Below, piece after piece: positions 42,525-52,490 of a stretch of DNA of 64,000 nt. Under the pieces are notes generated by a model. That model ran no database searches and was not told where the DNA came from. It worked only from the letters and a program-made list of their open reading frames with translations. The stretch comes from Pseudoalteromonas rubra. Its GTDB lineage: Bacteria; Pseudomonadota; Gammaproteobacteria; Enterobacterales; Alteromonadaceae. Every line of letters starts with the position of its first letter. Positions within the stretch are counted from its first letter, which is position 1. The position numbers and the translations under genes are program-made. The stretch covers positions 1,830,501 through 1,894,500 of the forward strand of contig NZ_CP045429.1 in assembly GCF_005886805.2 (NCBI RefSeq). Direction: 5' to 3'.

Positions 42525-43845
42525 AACTAAATTCTATTGTAAACTGGGCACCGCCCAGCTGGCTGTAATCTATGTCTATGCTTCCGTGATAGGAAGAGAC
42601 GAGGTCGGATACAATGGCCATGCCAACACCGTGGCCATTTTCATAGGTATCCAGGCGCGTCCCACGTTGCAACAGGGTGCTTCTGTTCTGTTCAGGGATG
42701 CCTGGGCCATCGTCACTGATGATAAAACGCACGCCTTTGCTTTGATTATACTTCACGTTGATATCAACCTGCGACTGGCAGGCTTTACATGCATTGTCGA
42801 TCAAATTACCTAAAATTTCCATCAGATCGGTTTTATCACCCAAAAATGCGGCCTCTTCTGGACACGCAGAACTAAACTTGATCTGCTTATCATGATAGAC
42901 CTTGTTCATGGCATTGAGGATAGCACTGACCACAGGTTGCACCTGAGTTTGTTTTTTCCAGGTGTCCGATGCGCCCGATGCGGCACGTTTCAGCTGATGT
43001 TCAATCATGGCATTAATGCGATCAAGCTGCTCCTGAGCGTCGGCGTTTTCTGCCAGCGGACTTGATTTTAGTACCGCCAGAGGGGTTTTGAGTGCGTGAG
43101 CAAGGTCGCTCAGTGAAGCTCGGTAGCGTTCTTTCTGCCTTCTTTGCGAGTCCAGCAGTAAATTCAGGTCGGCTTTGATGGTATTGAGTTCAACAGGGTA
43201 GAGCCCACTAATTTTATCAATTTCGCCTGCCTCGACTGCTTTTATTTCTTTATCCAGCCTTTGCAGGGGCCTTGCACTCCAGATAAATCCCAGCGCCATG
43301 AGCGCCGCTATCATAATGCCCATTACCAACATCCAGTTGACCAGGGTATTACGAAACTGGGCCATTTGCGCAACCAGGGCAGAGTTTTTCTTCAGTAATA
43401 TAAATTTGGCCTGTTGTGAGTGACTGGCATTGCCCAGAATGACCGTCATACTGAGTTGCCAGTAGAGCTCCTGATTGTACTCAACCCGCTCGAATTCCGC
43501 CGCGCCGGCTTTACTTTGTGAAATGTCCGGTGTAACGGTTAGATTCATAGCCGACTCAGAGTGCCAAACCAGCGTATTCTGTTGATAAATAAGTGCATAG
43601 GTATCTGAATTAAGTCGATTTAATTCAGGTGCTAAAATGCTGTTGGGCATCTCCATGGTCACGAAATCAACCTCAGATATAAGCGAGTAGAGATGGGCTT
43701 CCAGGGTTTTTTCTGTGGCGTCGACTAGGGTGGCGTAATAGGCACGGCCGATTGAGAAAAACAGTGCAGGCAGTGCAACGATAAGAACAAAGACAAGGAT
43801 AAATCCTTGCCTTATTTTAAGAGAAATTTGAGCGCGATTTACCAC
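42508..43845 (-). CDS. PhoQ-like sensor histidine kinase
   Basis: A 445-residue membrane kinase. Two helices flank a periplasmic sensor of about 130 residues (first helix ILVFVLIVALPALFFSIG, second WMLVMGIMIAALMALGFIWSA). The H box LSDLAHALKTPLAVLKSS is close to that of PhoQ; the ATP lid elements are GNLIDNACKAC (N), SDDGPGIP (G1), and GHGVGMAIVSDLV (G2). The gene overlaps the response regulator by 7 nt and precedes the LprI-like gene. It probably responds to cations, antimicrobial peptides or acid as PhoQ does, which is inferred. Confidence 0.88.
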   Translation of the reverse strand: MVNRAQISLKIRQGFILVFVLIVALPALFFSIGRAYYATLVDATEKTLEAHLYSLISEVDFVTMEMPNSILAPELNRLNSDTYALIYQQNTLVWHSESAMNLTVTPDISQSKAGAAEFERVEYNQELYWQLSMTVILGNASHSQQAKFILLKKNSALVAQMAQFRNTLVNWMLVMGIMIAALMALGFIWSARPLQRLDKEIKAVEAGEIDKISGLYPVELNTIKADLNLLLDSQRRQKERYRASLSDLAHALKTPLAVLKSSPLAENADAQEQLDRINAMIEHQLKRAASGASDTWKKQTQVQPVVSAILNAMNKVYHDKQIKFSSACPEEAAFLGDKTDLMEILGNLIDNACKACQSQVDINVKYNQSKGVRFIISDDGPGIPEQNRSTLLQRGTRLDTYENGHGVGMAIVSDLVSSYHGSIDIDYSQLGGAQFTIEFSYEQNQ

Positions 43846-44513
43846 TGGTTTTTAAACCTATAGCCTCGGCCTCTGAGTGTTTCAACGGGGTTAAGCGTAC
43901 CGTCTGGATCTAGTTTTTTTCTCAGTCTGAGTACAAACACTTCGATTACATTTGAATCAAGATCAAAATCCTGGTCGTAAATATGTTCGGTCAACTCGGA
44001 TTTTGAAATCACCTTGAGTGGATTGACCATCAGGTATTCCAGTACTTTGTATTCATACGCAGTGAGTGTGAGCTCTCTGTCTTCTACCCATACTTGCTGA
44101 GAACGCGTATGTATTTTTACCGGACCAATGCAGATCTCCGGGTTTGCTTGTCCGGCACTCCTTCGGATCAGGGCATTACAGCGGGCAATCAGCTCTTCTG
44201 TATGGAAGGGTTTGGTCAGATAGTCATCGGCACCGGCATCCAGCCCCTCGACTTTTTCCTGCCAGCGATCACGTGCAGTGAGGATCAAAATAGGTAACTT
44301 GATGCCTTTGGCGCGTGCCTGGCGAATGAGTTCTATACCATCCAGTTTAGGTAAGCCAAGGTCGACAACTGCTAAATCCAATGGATACTCAGTTAAGTGA
44401 AAAAGACCATTTTCTCCATCGTGACACAAGTCAACACTGTACTTCTCTTTTTCCAGCGCTGTACGCAGGTTTTCTGCCAGTTGTATATCATCTTCTATTA
44501 CAAGAATTCGCAT
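43839..44513 (-). CDS. PhoP-like OmpR-family response regulator
   Basis: A 224-residue regulator with receiver domain (residues 1-115: acidic pocket EDD, phospho-acceptor Asp in LAVVDLGLPKLDG, switch Lys in DYLTKPFHTEE) and a C-terminal winged helix (LTAYEYKVLEYLMVNP, NVIEVFVLRLRKKLDPDG, TLRGRGYRF). The segment ARDRWQEKVEGLDAGADDYLTKPF closely follows PhoP. It pairs with the overlapping kinase. The PepSY gene lies directly upstream on the same strand with a 3-nt gap. Confidence 0.92.
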   Translation of the reverse strand: MRILVIEDDIQLAENLRTALEKEKYSVDLCHDGENGLFHLTEYPLDLAVVDLGLPKLDGIELIRQARAKGIKLPILILTARDRWQEKVEGLDAGADDYLTKPFHTEELIARCNALIRRSAGQANPEICIGPVKIHTRSQQVWVEDRELTLTAYEYKVLEYLMVNPLKVISKSELTEHIYDQDFDLDSNVIEVFVLRLRKKLDPDGTLNPVETLRGRGYRFKNQW

Positions 44514-44516
44514 TGT

Positions 44517-44768
44517 TTAGTCCTTCTTCACTTCGCCCGTCACCTGGTGAACCTTTAAATCTATGATCCGGCCGTCATCGAGCAAAATTCTCACTACGTA
44601 ATAGTCTCCTCGCTTGGAGATCTTGAGCGTTTTACCTGAGTACTGGTCGGTTGCAAGTTTAACAGCTTGCTTTTTGCTTATCGTATCTTGCTTTTGAGAA
44701 GCTTCAGTAGGCTGGGCACCCAGCAAACAGAACACTAATATGATCGCAAGACATCTTGGCAACTGCAT
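44517..44768 (-). CDS. PepSY domain protein, exported
   Basis: An 83-residue protein: a signal peptide (LAIILVFCLLGAQPTEA) and one PepSY repeat (ISKKQAVKLATDQYSGKTL...DGRIIDLKVHQVTGEVKKD). Small PepSY proteins are often encoded with PhoPQ-like systems and may act as periplasmic sensors or inhibitors. It is first in the operon PepSY-regulator-kinase-LprI-like. Confidence 0.88.
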   Translation of the reverse strand: MQLPRCLAIILVFCLLGAQPTEASQKQDTISKKQAVKLATDQYSGKTLKISKRGDYYVVRILLDDGRIIDLKVHQVTGEVKKD

Positions 44769-44847
44769 TTAAAAGCTCCACGGTTAGGGTTGCTTAACAT
44801 CTTGTCGCACAGGCTATTGGAAAACGACTTAACCCATGCTGAACTTG

Positions 44848-45147
44848 TTAAGGCAGCACTTTCTTGTATGGCTTGACGACACTGTTGGCATAAACACCCG
44901 CTGCGATATAGGGGTCTTCTGCAGCCCATGCTTCGGCCTGCGCCAGGGAATCGAATTCTGCGATAACTAACGAACCAGAAAACCCAGCTTCGCCTGGATC
45001 TGGGCTGTCGATGGCGGGCAGAGGGCCGGCGGCGAACAAGCGCTGTTGCTGATCAAGCTCATTCAGTCTGGCCAGGTGTGCTGGGCGTGCTGCTAAGCGC
45101 TTCTGCAAAGAGTTTTCAACATCAGTTGAGTAGATCATGTAAAGCAT
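44848..45147 (-). CDS. yciI: YciI family protein
   Basis: A 99-residue protein of the ferredoxin-like dimeric alpha+beta fold. Motifs: [41 protein letters not shown] with the conserved His (H24), and [22 protein letters not shown]. The catalytic role is unknown for E. coli YciI. In enterics it lies near trp-linked genes; here about 9 kb from the trp operon. Confidence 0.92.
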   Translation of the reverse strand: MLYMIYSTDVENSLQKRLAARPAHLARLNELDQQQRLFAAGPLPAIDSPDPGEAGFSGSLVIAEFDSLAQAEAWAAEDPYIAAGVYANSVVKPYKKVLP

Positions 45148-45406
45148 AGGATGTAAAAATTATTGTGTTATTTGCGCCTATCATAGACTGAACTGACCCC
45201 GTGTGTAAATGCCGGAACCACTGACGAATGAAGACAAATCAAGGTGTCATGTATGTGTAACATGTTATGAGTGCGTTGTGTAAGCGTGCGAAGGTGTGAG
45301 GTTTACGTCAATGCGCACCGGATTAGACGTTTATACTTGAAATTCCGTGCTGATGGCTGGTAGAGTCCTTCGACTATTCTTATAAAATAATAATAAGGTT
45401 GTTCTT

Positions 45407-46831
45407 GTGAGCGCAAATCGTGAGCACTTTAGCTCGCGGCTTGGTTTTATCCTTGCCGCAGCGGGTTCCGCAGTCGGGATTGGTAACCTGGTTGGGTTTC
45501 CCGTGTCTGCAACAAAAAATGGGGGCGGTGCGTTTCTGCTTACTTATGCCCTGTTTGTTATCTTTATTTGTCTGCCGGTGATGATGGCAGAAATGGCGAT
45601 GGGGCGTAAGGCGCAAAAAGACCCTTATGGTTCCTACAAGTCTCTGACGCAAGGAGATAAAAAATGGTCCCTTGCGGGGGCGATCGCCGTATTAACGCCG
45701 TTTATGATAGCCGTGTTTTATATGGTGATTACTGTATGGATCTTTGGTTATCTGGTGCAAACTGTACTTGGGAACCTGGATATGCTGGCAAATCCGGGTC
45801 ACTTTGATGCCTTTGTAAACGAATACACTATGTTTATCTACATGGTATTTGTTGGCCTGTTCGTTAACCTTATTCTGGTAGGCGGTGTGAAAGAGGGCAT
45901 TGAAAAAGCCGCTAAGTTTATGATGCCTGCGCTTTTTGTGTTATTACTTGGCCTGGTGGTCTATGTATTGACGCTGGATAACGCCATGGCTGGTGTGCGT
46001 TATTATCTGGTACCAGATTTCTCTAAAATGAATGCCAGCGTGCTTAACGGCGCCTTATCGCAATCGTTTTTCTCCCTGTCTCTGGGAATGGGTATCCTGA
46101 TCACTTATGCCTCTTACATCTCAAAGAAAGATGACATTGTTGGCAGTTCTAAAATGGTGGCAATTACAGACTCTTTGGTCGCATTCATCGCAGGTCTGAT
46201 GGTGCTGCCCGCTATTTTCAGCTTCAACCCGGATACCGATCCTGCCAAGCTAAGTGATTCGTCAGTGTCTATGATTTTTGTCTATCTGCCAAAGCTGTTG
46301 CTGGCATTGCAATCTGACATTGGCTACTTCGGCGCTTCTGCGGTTGCTGCGTTGTTCTTCCTGCTGGTCTTTTTTGCTGCGATTACCTCACTGGTGTCAA
46401 TCATCGAAGTACCAACTGCTGCGTTAATGGAAGAGAAGAACATTAGCCGTAAAAAAGCGCTGGGCCTGCTGGCATTGACAACGGGCGGATTGACGGTGCT
46501 GTGTACCATGTCTTTTGGTATGGTTGGTTGGCTGACCGATTTTGTTAACTATGGCGGTGCCAGTCAGAGCATGTTTGCGCTGATCTCGGATGTATTCTAC
46601 GAAACCATTCTGCCTTTTAACGGCTTACTGGTTTGTTTGTTTGTGATGTACCGCTGGAAAAAGCATAACTTGTCAGAAGAGCTGGCACAGGGGTCACCAA
46701 ACTATAAAGGCAGCCTGATGGAAAAGTACGTGAACTTCTCGTTATCTACCTTTATCCCAGTGATCCTGACGGTTATCTTCGTTAATACAGTAACGACGAA
46801 GTTCTTTGCATTTAGTTTATTTGGCTTCTAG
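45407..46831 (+). CDS. Neurotransmitter:sodium symporter (NSS) family transporter
   Basis: A 474-residue carrier with about 11-12 membrane helices, starting at GTG 45407 (AAGG upstream at long spacing). The first helix has the NSS signature FSSRLGFILAAAGSAVGIGNLVGFP with the unwound GxAVGxGN sodium/substrate site, and the second begins GGGAFLLTYALFVIFICLPVMMAEMAMG. It is LeuT/TnaT-like; the substrate is probably an amino acid such as tryptophan or tyrosine, which sequence cannot settle. Closed by a terminator shared with the convergent CPBP gene. Confidence 0.93.
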   Translation: MSANREHFSSRLGFILAAAGSAVGIGNLVGFPVSATKNGGGAFLLTYALFVIFICLPVMMAEMAMGRKAQKDPYGSYKSLTQGDKKWSLAGAIAVLTPFMIAVFYMVITVWIFGYLVQTVLGNLDMLANPGHFDAFVNEYTMFIYMVFVGLFVNLILVGGVKEGIEKAAKFMMPALFVLLLGLVVYVLTLDNAMAGVRYYLVPDFSKMNASVLNGALSQSFFSLSLGMGILITYASYISKKDDIVGSSKMVAITDSLVAFIAGLMVLPAIFSFNPDTDPAKLSDSSVSMIFVYLPKLLLALQSDIGYFGASAVAALFFLLVFFAAITSLVSIIEVPTAALMEEKNISRKKALGLLALTTGGLTVLCTMSFGMVGWLTDFVNYGGASQSMFALISDVFYETILPFNGLLVCLFVMYRWKKHNLSEELAQGSPNYKGSLMEKYVNFSLSTFIPVILTVIFVNTVTTKFFAFSLFGF

Positions 46832-46849
46832 CCGTACTTAGAATGCCAC

Positions 46850-46877
46850 AGGGGCACCTCAGGTATGTGGTGCCCCT
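46850..46877. terminator. Bidirectional terminator between NSS and CPBP genes
   Basis: A 9-bp stem (AGGGGCACC / GGTGCCCCT) with a 10-nt loop between convergent genes. Confidence 0.75.
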
Positions 46878-46880
46878 TTA

Positions 46881-47567
46881 CTAAAACGTTACGCCTGAAT
46901 CCAGGTACTGACCCAGCCCCAGGGTAAAGACCCACAACCCCCAAAGACTATGTTCGAGTACACAGACGACCAAAGAGCGACTATGTGCGTAGGTATAGGC
47001 AAATAACAACCCGCCGGCAAAGGAAAGAGCGATTGCCACCCAATTGTCATACACACAATGGGCCAGCGCGAATACAGCAGCACTCAGCACAACCCTGATT
47101 GTCTTCCTCGGTAAAATTCGTTTGTAGCGATGAAAAAAGTAGCTGCGGAACACCAGCTCTTGTGGTAACACCGATAATATTGGATAGGCTATCAGCAGGA
47201 TCAACCAGTCATTGGTGGAGTTGAGTGGCATATCAAACCAGCTTTCCTGATTCACCAGGCCATAAAACATGGCAGAAAACAGGGCACCGATAAAGAAGGT
47301 TGAAAACAGCCGCCGCTTTACTGTGGAAAAGGTGCCCAGACTGGTCAGGCGAAATCGTTTGAAATGTGGGTCAGTGAGTAACAAATATGTACACACAGCT
47401 GTGAGTATAATCAGTGCCGGAAATAACCAATTGGCGAGTTGATGGCGAAATGCATAGGCAATAACAGGTAGCAGGAAAAACACCAGGAATAGTTCGCACC
47501 AGCGATATTGGTTTGCGTTCAATGTGGCCTCTGGTATGTCTGTCAGCGTTAGCCTAACTATAGTCAA
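46881..47567 (-). CDS. CPBP-family intramembrane metalloprotease-like protein
   Basis: A 228-residue protein with about six membrane helices. The CPBP (Abi/Rce1-like) motifs are LPQELVFRSYFF, ALAHCVYDNW, and VCVLEHSLWG. The first motif has Gln in place of the first Glu of EExxxR, a change shared by a subset of the family; the second Glu and the His residues are kept. Such enzymes cleave membrane peptides or mature bacteriocins. No bacteriocin gene is next to it. Confidence 0.8.
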   Translation of the reverse strand: MTIVRLTLTDIPEATLNANQYRWCELFLVFFLLPVIAYAFRHQLANWLFPALIILTAVCTYLLLTDPHFKRFRLTSLGTFSTVKRRLFSTFFIGALFSAMFYGLVNQESWFDMPLNSTNDWLILLIAYPILSVLPQELVFRSYFFHRYKRILPRKTIRVVLSAAVFALAHCVYDNWVAIALSFAGGLLFAYTYAHSRSLVVCVLEHSLWGLWVFTLGLGQYLDSGVTF

Positions 47568-47844
47568 GGCATTTCAACTCGGGTATGGCAGGACAAGGAA
47601 AACTTTGTCTATACCAATTTGCTTAATGTCGCGTTCCATTTTGAGGCAAGCAAATATTGTTGATAACCAGCTAAGAATTTTCAACGTTACAGTTTTAAAT
47701 GAAAATTTTAACGCTGCTTGCATAATAATTGTGCCTTCAAATTGAGCAGATATGAAGTGGACTTGGTATTTATCCACTCAGGATTGACTTTTAAGACAGA
47801 ACTCCTTAGCCTGCCGGGCTTTGTTGTATAAAGACGGATGCATG

Positions 47845-48123
47845 ATGAATAAAAGTGAACTGGTTACAGCCATGGCGGCGCATAGTGAATTGACCAAGAA
47901 AGACACACAGGCTGCACTGGGTAGTCTTATAAAACTTATCACCAAACGTCTCTCTGAAGGGGATCAGGTCCAGCTTAATGGTATGGGCACCTTTACGTTA
48001 AGCTATCATCCGGCCAAGCCGGGTAGAAACCCCAGAACAGGGGAAGAAATCATGATTGAAGGGCAAAATAAAGTACTGTTTAAGCCAGCCAAAGCCCTCA
48101 AGGATGCTCTGGCTGACAAATAG
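47845..48123 (+). CDS. HU/IHF-family DNA-binding protein
   Basis: A 92-residue protein started at 47845 (MNKSELVTAMAAHSELT); an in-frame ATG 1 codon earlier also exists. The HU fold is clear: KKDTQAALGSLIKLI, GDQVQLNGMGTFTLSYHPAKPGRNPRTGEEIMIEG, and a C-terminal helix (PAKALKDAL). The arm RNPRTGE inserts into the DNA minor groove. It compacts and bends DNA as a dimer. It is monocistronic, convergent with the end of the trp operon. Confidence 0.93.
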   Translation: MNKSELVTAMAAHSELTKKDTQAALGSLIKLITKRLSEGDQVQLNGMGTFTLSYHPAKPGRNPRTGEEIMIEGQNKVLFKPAKALKDALADK

Positions 48124-48131
48124 CTCTGATG

Positions 48132-48938
48132 TTAGCGCGCGGTAGCGGCTTTCATGCTACGTACAAAAGCGCTCAGGGCCTGATACATCGCAGGCTTGTC
48201 ATCCAGGTGCTGCTCAATAATTTTGACCACAGCAGAACCTGAGATGGCCCCAGCGGCACCTGAATCCAGCGCGGCTTTGACTTGCTCAGGCGTTGAGATA
48301 CCGAAGCCCAGTAGTGCAGGGGCTGCATGGTACTCGGTGAGCTTAGTGATGATCTCGTCAGTTGGCATTTGCACTTGGCTTTCTGTACCGGTTACACCAG
48401 CGCGCGAGAGCAAATAAGTATAGCCTCTGCCGTAACTTGCACATTCGCGTAAGGTATCATCACTGGCATTAGGCGTTGCGATGAAAATTGGCTCAATGCC
48501 TGCCTCTACCGCTGCTCTGCGGAACATTTTTGATTCGTGCAGCGGCACATCTGCTACCAATACCGAATCGACGCCCGCGGCTTTGGCCTGTTGATAAAAT
48601 GCATCAAGACCACGTGCGAAAATCAGGTTTGAATACAGTAGCAGCCCAATTGGGATATGAGGATATTGCTCACGCACCGCACGGATCACGTCAAAGCAAT
48701 CTTCTGTGTCTATGTGCTGTTCTAGTGCACGAATATTTGCAGCCTGGATAACCGGACCGTCCGCGATTGGATCGGAAAACGGGATACCCAGCTCCAGTGC
48801 ATCCGCACCGCCTTCAATCAGGCTTTTGATGATTGCCAGGCTGGTTTCTTTGTCCGGGTCGCCAATGGTCACGAACGGGACAAAAGCACCTTGTTGCTTG
48901 TCGTTTAGCTGCTGGAACATCTCATTGTAACGGCTCAT
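48132..48938 (-). CDS. trpA: Tryptophan synthase alpha subunit
   Basis: A 268-residue TIM-barrel enzyme that cleaves indole-3-glycerol phosphate into indole and G3P. The catalytic Glu and Asp are in [21 protein letters not shown]; other motifs are [33 protein letters not shown] and [12 protein letters not shown]. It overlaps trpB by 4 nt and is the last gene of the operon. Confidence 0.97.
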   Translation of the reverse strand: MSRYNEMFQQLNDKQQGAFVPFVTIGDPDKETSLAIIKSLIEGGADALELGIPFSDPIADGPVIQAANIRALEQHIDTEDCFDVIRAVREQYPHIPIGLLLYSNLIFARGLDAFYQQAKAAGVDSVLVADVPLHESKMFRRAAVEAGIEPIFIATPNASDDTLRECASYGRGYTYLLSRAGVTGTESQVQMPTDEIITKLTEYHAAPALLGFGISTPEQVKAALDSGAAGAISGSAVVKIIEQHLDDKPAMYQALSAFVRSMKAATAR

Positions 48939-50116
48939 AGTTCACCTCGCGCTTCTAATACCTGGTGGACATGGGCTAAGTCTTTGTCACCACGACCACT
49001 TAAATTGATCACTATCACTGTGTCTTGTTCTTGTGCTTCAGCATATTTCAATGCGTAGGCTAACGCATGACTCGATTCCAGCGCTGGAATAATCCCTTCA
49101 TGTTTTGCTAATGACTGGAAAGCTGCCAGCGCTTCGTCATCGGTTACAGCGACATACTGAGCCCGACCGGTCTCGTGCAGGTAGGCGTGTTGCGGTCCAA
49201 CCGCTGGGTAATCCAGACCAGCAGAGACCGAGTATGACTCTTCAATCTGGCCGTCCTGGTTTTGCATGATATAAGTATAAGCACCATGTAAAATGCCTTT
49301 AGTCCCCTTACACAATGCTGCGCCATGTTCTTCGGTGTCCAGACCTTTACCAGCTGGCTCCACACCAATCAGTTTGACGTCTTTTTCGTCAATAAAGTCT
49401 GCAAACATCCCAATTGCATTGGAACCACCACCCACACAGGCCATGACCACATCCGGCAGTTTTCCTTCAGCTTCCAGTACCTGTTGTTTTGCTTCTTCAC
49501 CGATCATTTTCTGGAACTCACGTACCAGGGTCGGGAAAGGGTGAGGGCCCGCTGCGGTACCAAGCAGGTAGTGGGCGGTTTTGTAATTGGCTGACCAGTC
49601 GCGCATAGCCTCATTTACGGCGTCTTTAAGTGTGCCTGAGCCTGCTGTAACCGGGATAACTTCTGCACCCATCAGGCGCATACGGAACACATTCGGTTGT
49701 TGACGTTCAACGTCTTTGGCACCCATGTAAACGCGGCATTTAAGGCCCAGCAAGGCACAGGCCAGTGCTGTTGCAACACCATGTTGCCCGGCGCCGGTCT
49801 CTGCGATGACTTCTGATTTACCCATACGTTTAGTGAGCAGTGCCTGACCAAGTACCTGGTTGGTTTTGTGTGCGCCACCGTGGAGCAGATCTTCTCGTTT
49901 CAGATACAGCTTCACCTTTGGGTTTTTAACCAGGTTTCTGGTAAGCGTGAGTGGCGTCGGACGCCCTGCAAACTCATTGAGTAATTGATAAAATTCCTGC
50001 TGGAATGCCGGGTCTTGCTGTGCTTTGTTAAATTCCTGCTCAAGCTGCTTAAGCGCAGGAACTAGTAATTCAGGGACAAACATGCCACCAAAATCACCGT
50101 AATATCCTGTATTCAT
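48935..50116 (-). CDS. trpB: Tryptophan synthase beta subunit
   Basis: A 393-residue PLP enzyme started at 50116 ([16 protein letters not shown]), behind GAGGTGG; a 19-codon in-frame extension overlaps trpCF and is unlikely. The PLP Lys is in [35 protein letters not shown] forms the substrate site, and the phosphate-binding loop is [12 protein letters not shown]. It condenses indole with serine. It lies 10 nt after trpCF. Confidence 0.97.
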   Translation of the reverse strand: MNTGYYGDFGGMFVPELLVPALKQLEQEFNKAQQDPAFQQEFYQLLNEFAGRPTPLTLTRNLVKNPKVKLYLKREDLLHGGAHKTNQVLGQALLTKRMGKSEVIAETGAGQHGVATALACALLGLKCRVYMGAKDVERQQPNVFRMRLMGAEVIPVTAGSGTLKDAVNEAMRDWSANYKTAHYLLGTAAGPHPFPTLVREFQKMIGEEAKQQVLEAEGKLPDVVMACVGGGSNAIGMFADFIDEKDVKLIGVEPAGKGLDTEEHGAALCKGTKGILHGAYTYIMQNQDGQIEESYSVSAGLDYPAVGPQHAYLHETGRAQYVAVTDDEALAAFQSLAKHEGIIPALESSHALAYALKYAEAQEQDTVIVINLSGRGDKDLAHVHQVLEARGEL

Positions 50117-50126
50117 TTTTTCCACC

Positions 50127-51491
50127 TCAGTATTTACGAATTGTGTTAAAAGCTGTATTGAGTTTGTCGGCACACTTTTTACCTGGGCTGATCTCGACGC
50201 CAGAGTTCAGGTCGAATCCTGCTGCGCCCAGGTATGAGGCCTGTGTCAGGTTGTCAGCGCTCAGTCCACCTGCCAGCATAAAGCTGCCCGGAGTCTGGCT
50301 AAGCAACTGCCAGTCAAATGCTTGTCCTGTTCCACCGAGCTGACCTTTGACCTTAGTGTCGTATAAATGTTTGTCGACGCCCTGTAATGGCTCAGGCAGA
50401 TGATCACTGATCCCCTGAGCTTTCCAGATCTGGCAGTTAACGGGTAATTGTTTGCGCAGCTCATCGATGTAATCTTGCGTTTCATTGCCATGCAATTGCA
50501 CAGCGCTGAGCTTGAGGATACGGACGTTTTCAACCACTTGTGTAAGCGGTGCATCGACAAATACGCCCACATAGTTGAGCGGTGCGCTGTCTACGACGGC
50601 TTTTGCACAGTCAATGTCGACATAACGGGGTGATTTGGGGTAAAAAATCAATCCTCCGTATACCGCACCAGCCTCATAAGCGGCAATGGCGTCCTGGCTG
50701 CGGGTTAAGCCACAGACCTTGTTTTCTCCCAGAATCAATTTGCGACAAGCGGTCTCCAGGTCTTGTTCAGCCATCAAAGAGCTGCCGACCAGGAAGCCAT
50801 TGCAAATGGGGGCAAGGCGTTTAACGTCTGCATGGGTATAGATACCGGACTCAGAGATCACGGTTTTATCGTCCGGGATTAATTTGCGTAACCGCTCGCT
50901 GGTCGCCAGATCTGTACTTAAATCCCTGAGATTGCGGTTATTGATACCTATGAGTCTGGCGTCTAACGCGAGTGCGCGATGGACTTCTTCTTCATTGCTG
51001 ACTTCAGTCAGCACTGCCATGTTCAGGCTGTGCGCAAGTTCAGCCAGAGCTTTGTAACGCGCATCATCGAGTACTGATAGCATTAACAAAATGGCATCGC
51101 CACCACTTAAACGGGCCAGATACACTTGGTATTCATCGATAAAAAAGTCTTTACAGATGAGGGGTTGCGAGACCTGAGTTCTGACATAACTAAGATACTC
51201 AAAATTACCCTGAAAATACTTTTCGTCAGTGAGCACACTGATGCAGCTAGCGTAACGACCATAAACCGCAGTAATTTCATCCAGGTTGAAGTGTTGACGG
51301 ATCAGACCTTTCGACGGCGAGGCTTTTTTACACTCCAGAATAAACTGAGTACCCGGGCGGCTCAGCGCCGCGTAAAAGTCCCGATCACTAGGTGTAATTT
51401 GATCAATAAAACTCTCCAGCGGGCGGTCTTGTTTTCTCTGAGCGACTTCGACTTCTTTGTCAGCAACAATTTTTTCTAACACATTAGCCAT
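50127..51491 (-). CDS. trpCF: Bifunctional indole-3-glycerol-phosphate synthase/phosphoribosylanthranilate isomerase
   Basis: A 454-residue fusion. Residues about 1-255 are TrpC ([53 protein letters not shown]). The TrpF domain begins at [23 protein letters not shown], with [17 protein letters not shown] and [18 protein letters not shown]. It isomerises PRA and forms the indole ring. The start overlaps trpD by 8 nt. Confidence 0.96.
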   Translation of the reverse strand: MANVLEKIVADKEVEVAQRKQDRPLESFIDQITPSDRDFYAALSRPGTQFILECKKASPSKGLIRQHFNLDEITAVYGRYASCISVLTDEKYFQGNFEYLSYVRTQVSQPLICKDFFIDEYQVYLARLSGGDAILLMLSVLDDARYKALAELAHSLNMAVLTEVSNEEEVHRALALDARLIGINNRNLRDLSTDLATSERLRKLIPDDKTVISESGIYTHADVKRLAPICNGFLVGSSLMAEQDLETACRKLILGENKVCGLTRSQDAIAAYEAGAVYGGLIFYPKSPRYVDIDCAKAVVDSAPLNYVGVFVDAPLTQVVENVRILKLSAVQLHGNETQDYIDELRKQLPVNCQIWKAQGISDHLPEPLQGVDKHLYDTKVKGQLGGTGQAFDWQLLSQTPGSFMLAGGLSADNLTQASYLGAAGFDLNSGVEISPGKKCADKLNTAFNTIRKY

Positions 51492-52488
51492 TGCTCACCT
51501 CCACTATTTCAGCAAGTTTTTGCGCGCAGCGTCCGGACGCCAGTATTTCTGAAACCTGAGCACTGGCTGATTTAAGATCTGTTGCTTTGTCTGTCATGAC
51601 CAGCAGCGCGGCGACATTGGCGATGATGGCAGCGTTATGTGCTTCTTTGCCTTTGCCATCAAGAATGTCCCGGGTTGCCTGGGCATTAAATTCCGGAGTG
51701 TCGCCAAAAATGGCTTCGAGCGGGTAGCGTTGCAGCCCAAAATCTTCAGGCGTAAGTGTGTAGTCTGTCAAAACGCCCTGATTGAGCTCGGTTACCTGAG
51801 TTTCGCCATGCAGTGCAATTTCATCGCAACCTGAGCCATGAACGACCATGGCGCGCTGAGTACCGAGTTTTTGCAAAGTCTCAGCCATGGGGCGACAAAG
51901 TTTAGGGTCATAAACGCCAAGTAATTGCACCTGAGGCCTCGCTGGATTCGCAAGTGGGCCAAGGATATTGAACAAGGTGCGGGTTTTGAGTTTAGTGCGC
52001 ACTGGCATCGCATGTTTGACACCAGCATGATAGTGCGGCGCAAACAAAAAGGTGAAGTTAGTTTGCTGCAAACAGCGTGCACCCAGGAGCGGGTCCATAT
52101 CCAGGTTTATGCCGAGTGTTTTTAACAGATCAGCAGAGCCGGATTTACTGGATACGCTGCGGTTGCCATGTTTCACCATAGGGATGCCACAAGCGGCCGC
52201 AACGATTGCTGCTGTAGTACTGACATTGATGGTGTTGGTACCATCACCTCCAGTGCCGCAACTGTCTGCGCATAGCAGGCCATGGGTGTCAAATGCGGTG
52301 GCGTGATCGCGCATCGCTTTTGCGGCTCCGGCGATTTCTTCGGCGGTTTCCCCTTTAATTTTCAGGGCAACCAGAGCTGCGGTTAGCTGTACTTCATCCA
52401 ACTGGCCTTGCATGACTGCGCTGAACAGATCTGTAGCCGCGGCGAAGTCCAGTGATTTCTGTTCAAGTAATAAATTTAAACTGTCCAT
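51484..52488 (-). CDS. trpD: Anthranilate phosphoribosyltransferase
   Basis: A 334-residue enzyme joining anthranilate and PRPP. The PRPP loop is ADSCGTGGDGTNTINVSTTA; KHGNRSVSSKSGSADLL binds anthranilate, and RTLFNILGPLANP follows. Unlike E. coli, trpG is a separate gene 2 nt upstream. Confidence 0.97.
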   Translation of the reverse strand: MDSLNLLLEQKSLDFAAATDLFSAVMQGQLDEVQLTAALVALKIKGETAEEIAGAAKAMRDHATAFDTHGLLCADSCGTGGDGTNTINVSTTAAIVAAACGIPMVKHGNRSVSSKSGSADLLKTLGINLDMDPLLGARCLQQTNFTFLFAPHYHAGVKHAMPVRTKLKTRTLFNILGPLANPARPQVQLLGVYDPKLCRPMAETLQKLGTQRAMVVHGSGCDEIALHGETQVTELNQGVLTDYTLTPEDFGLQRYPLEAIFGDTPEFNAQATRDILDGKGKEAHNAAIIANVAALLVMTDKATDLKSASAQVSEILASGRCAQKLAEIVEVSNG

Positions 52489-52490
52489 GT

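Noticed and set aside
47574..47723. A 49-codon minus-strand frame (MQAALKFSFKTVTLKILSW...) ending 7 nt before the CPBP gene
   Set aside because: Has a modest GAAGG upstream and a hydrophobic patch, but no family and weak spacing. Kept out for lack of support.
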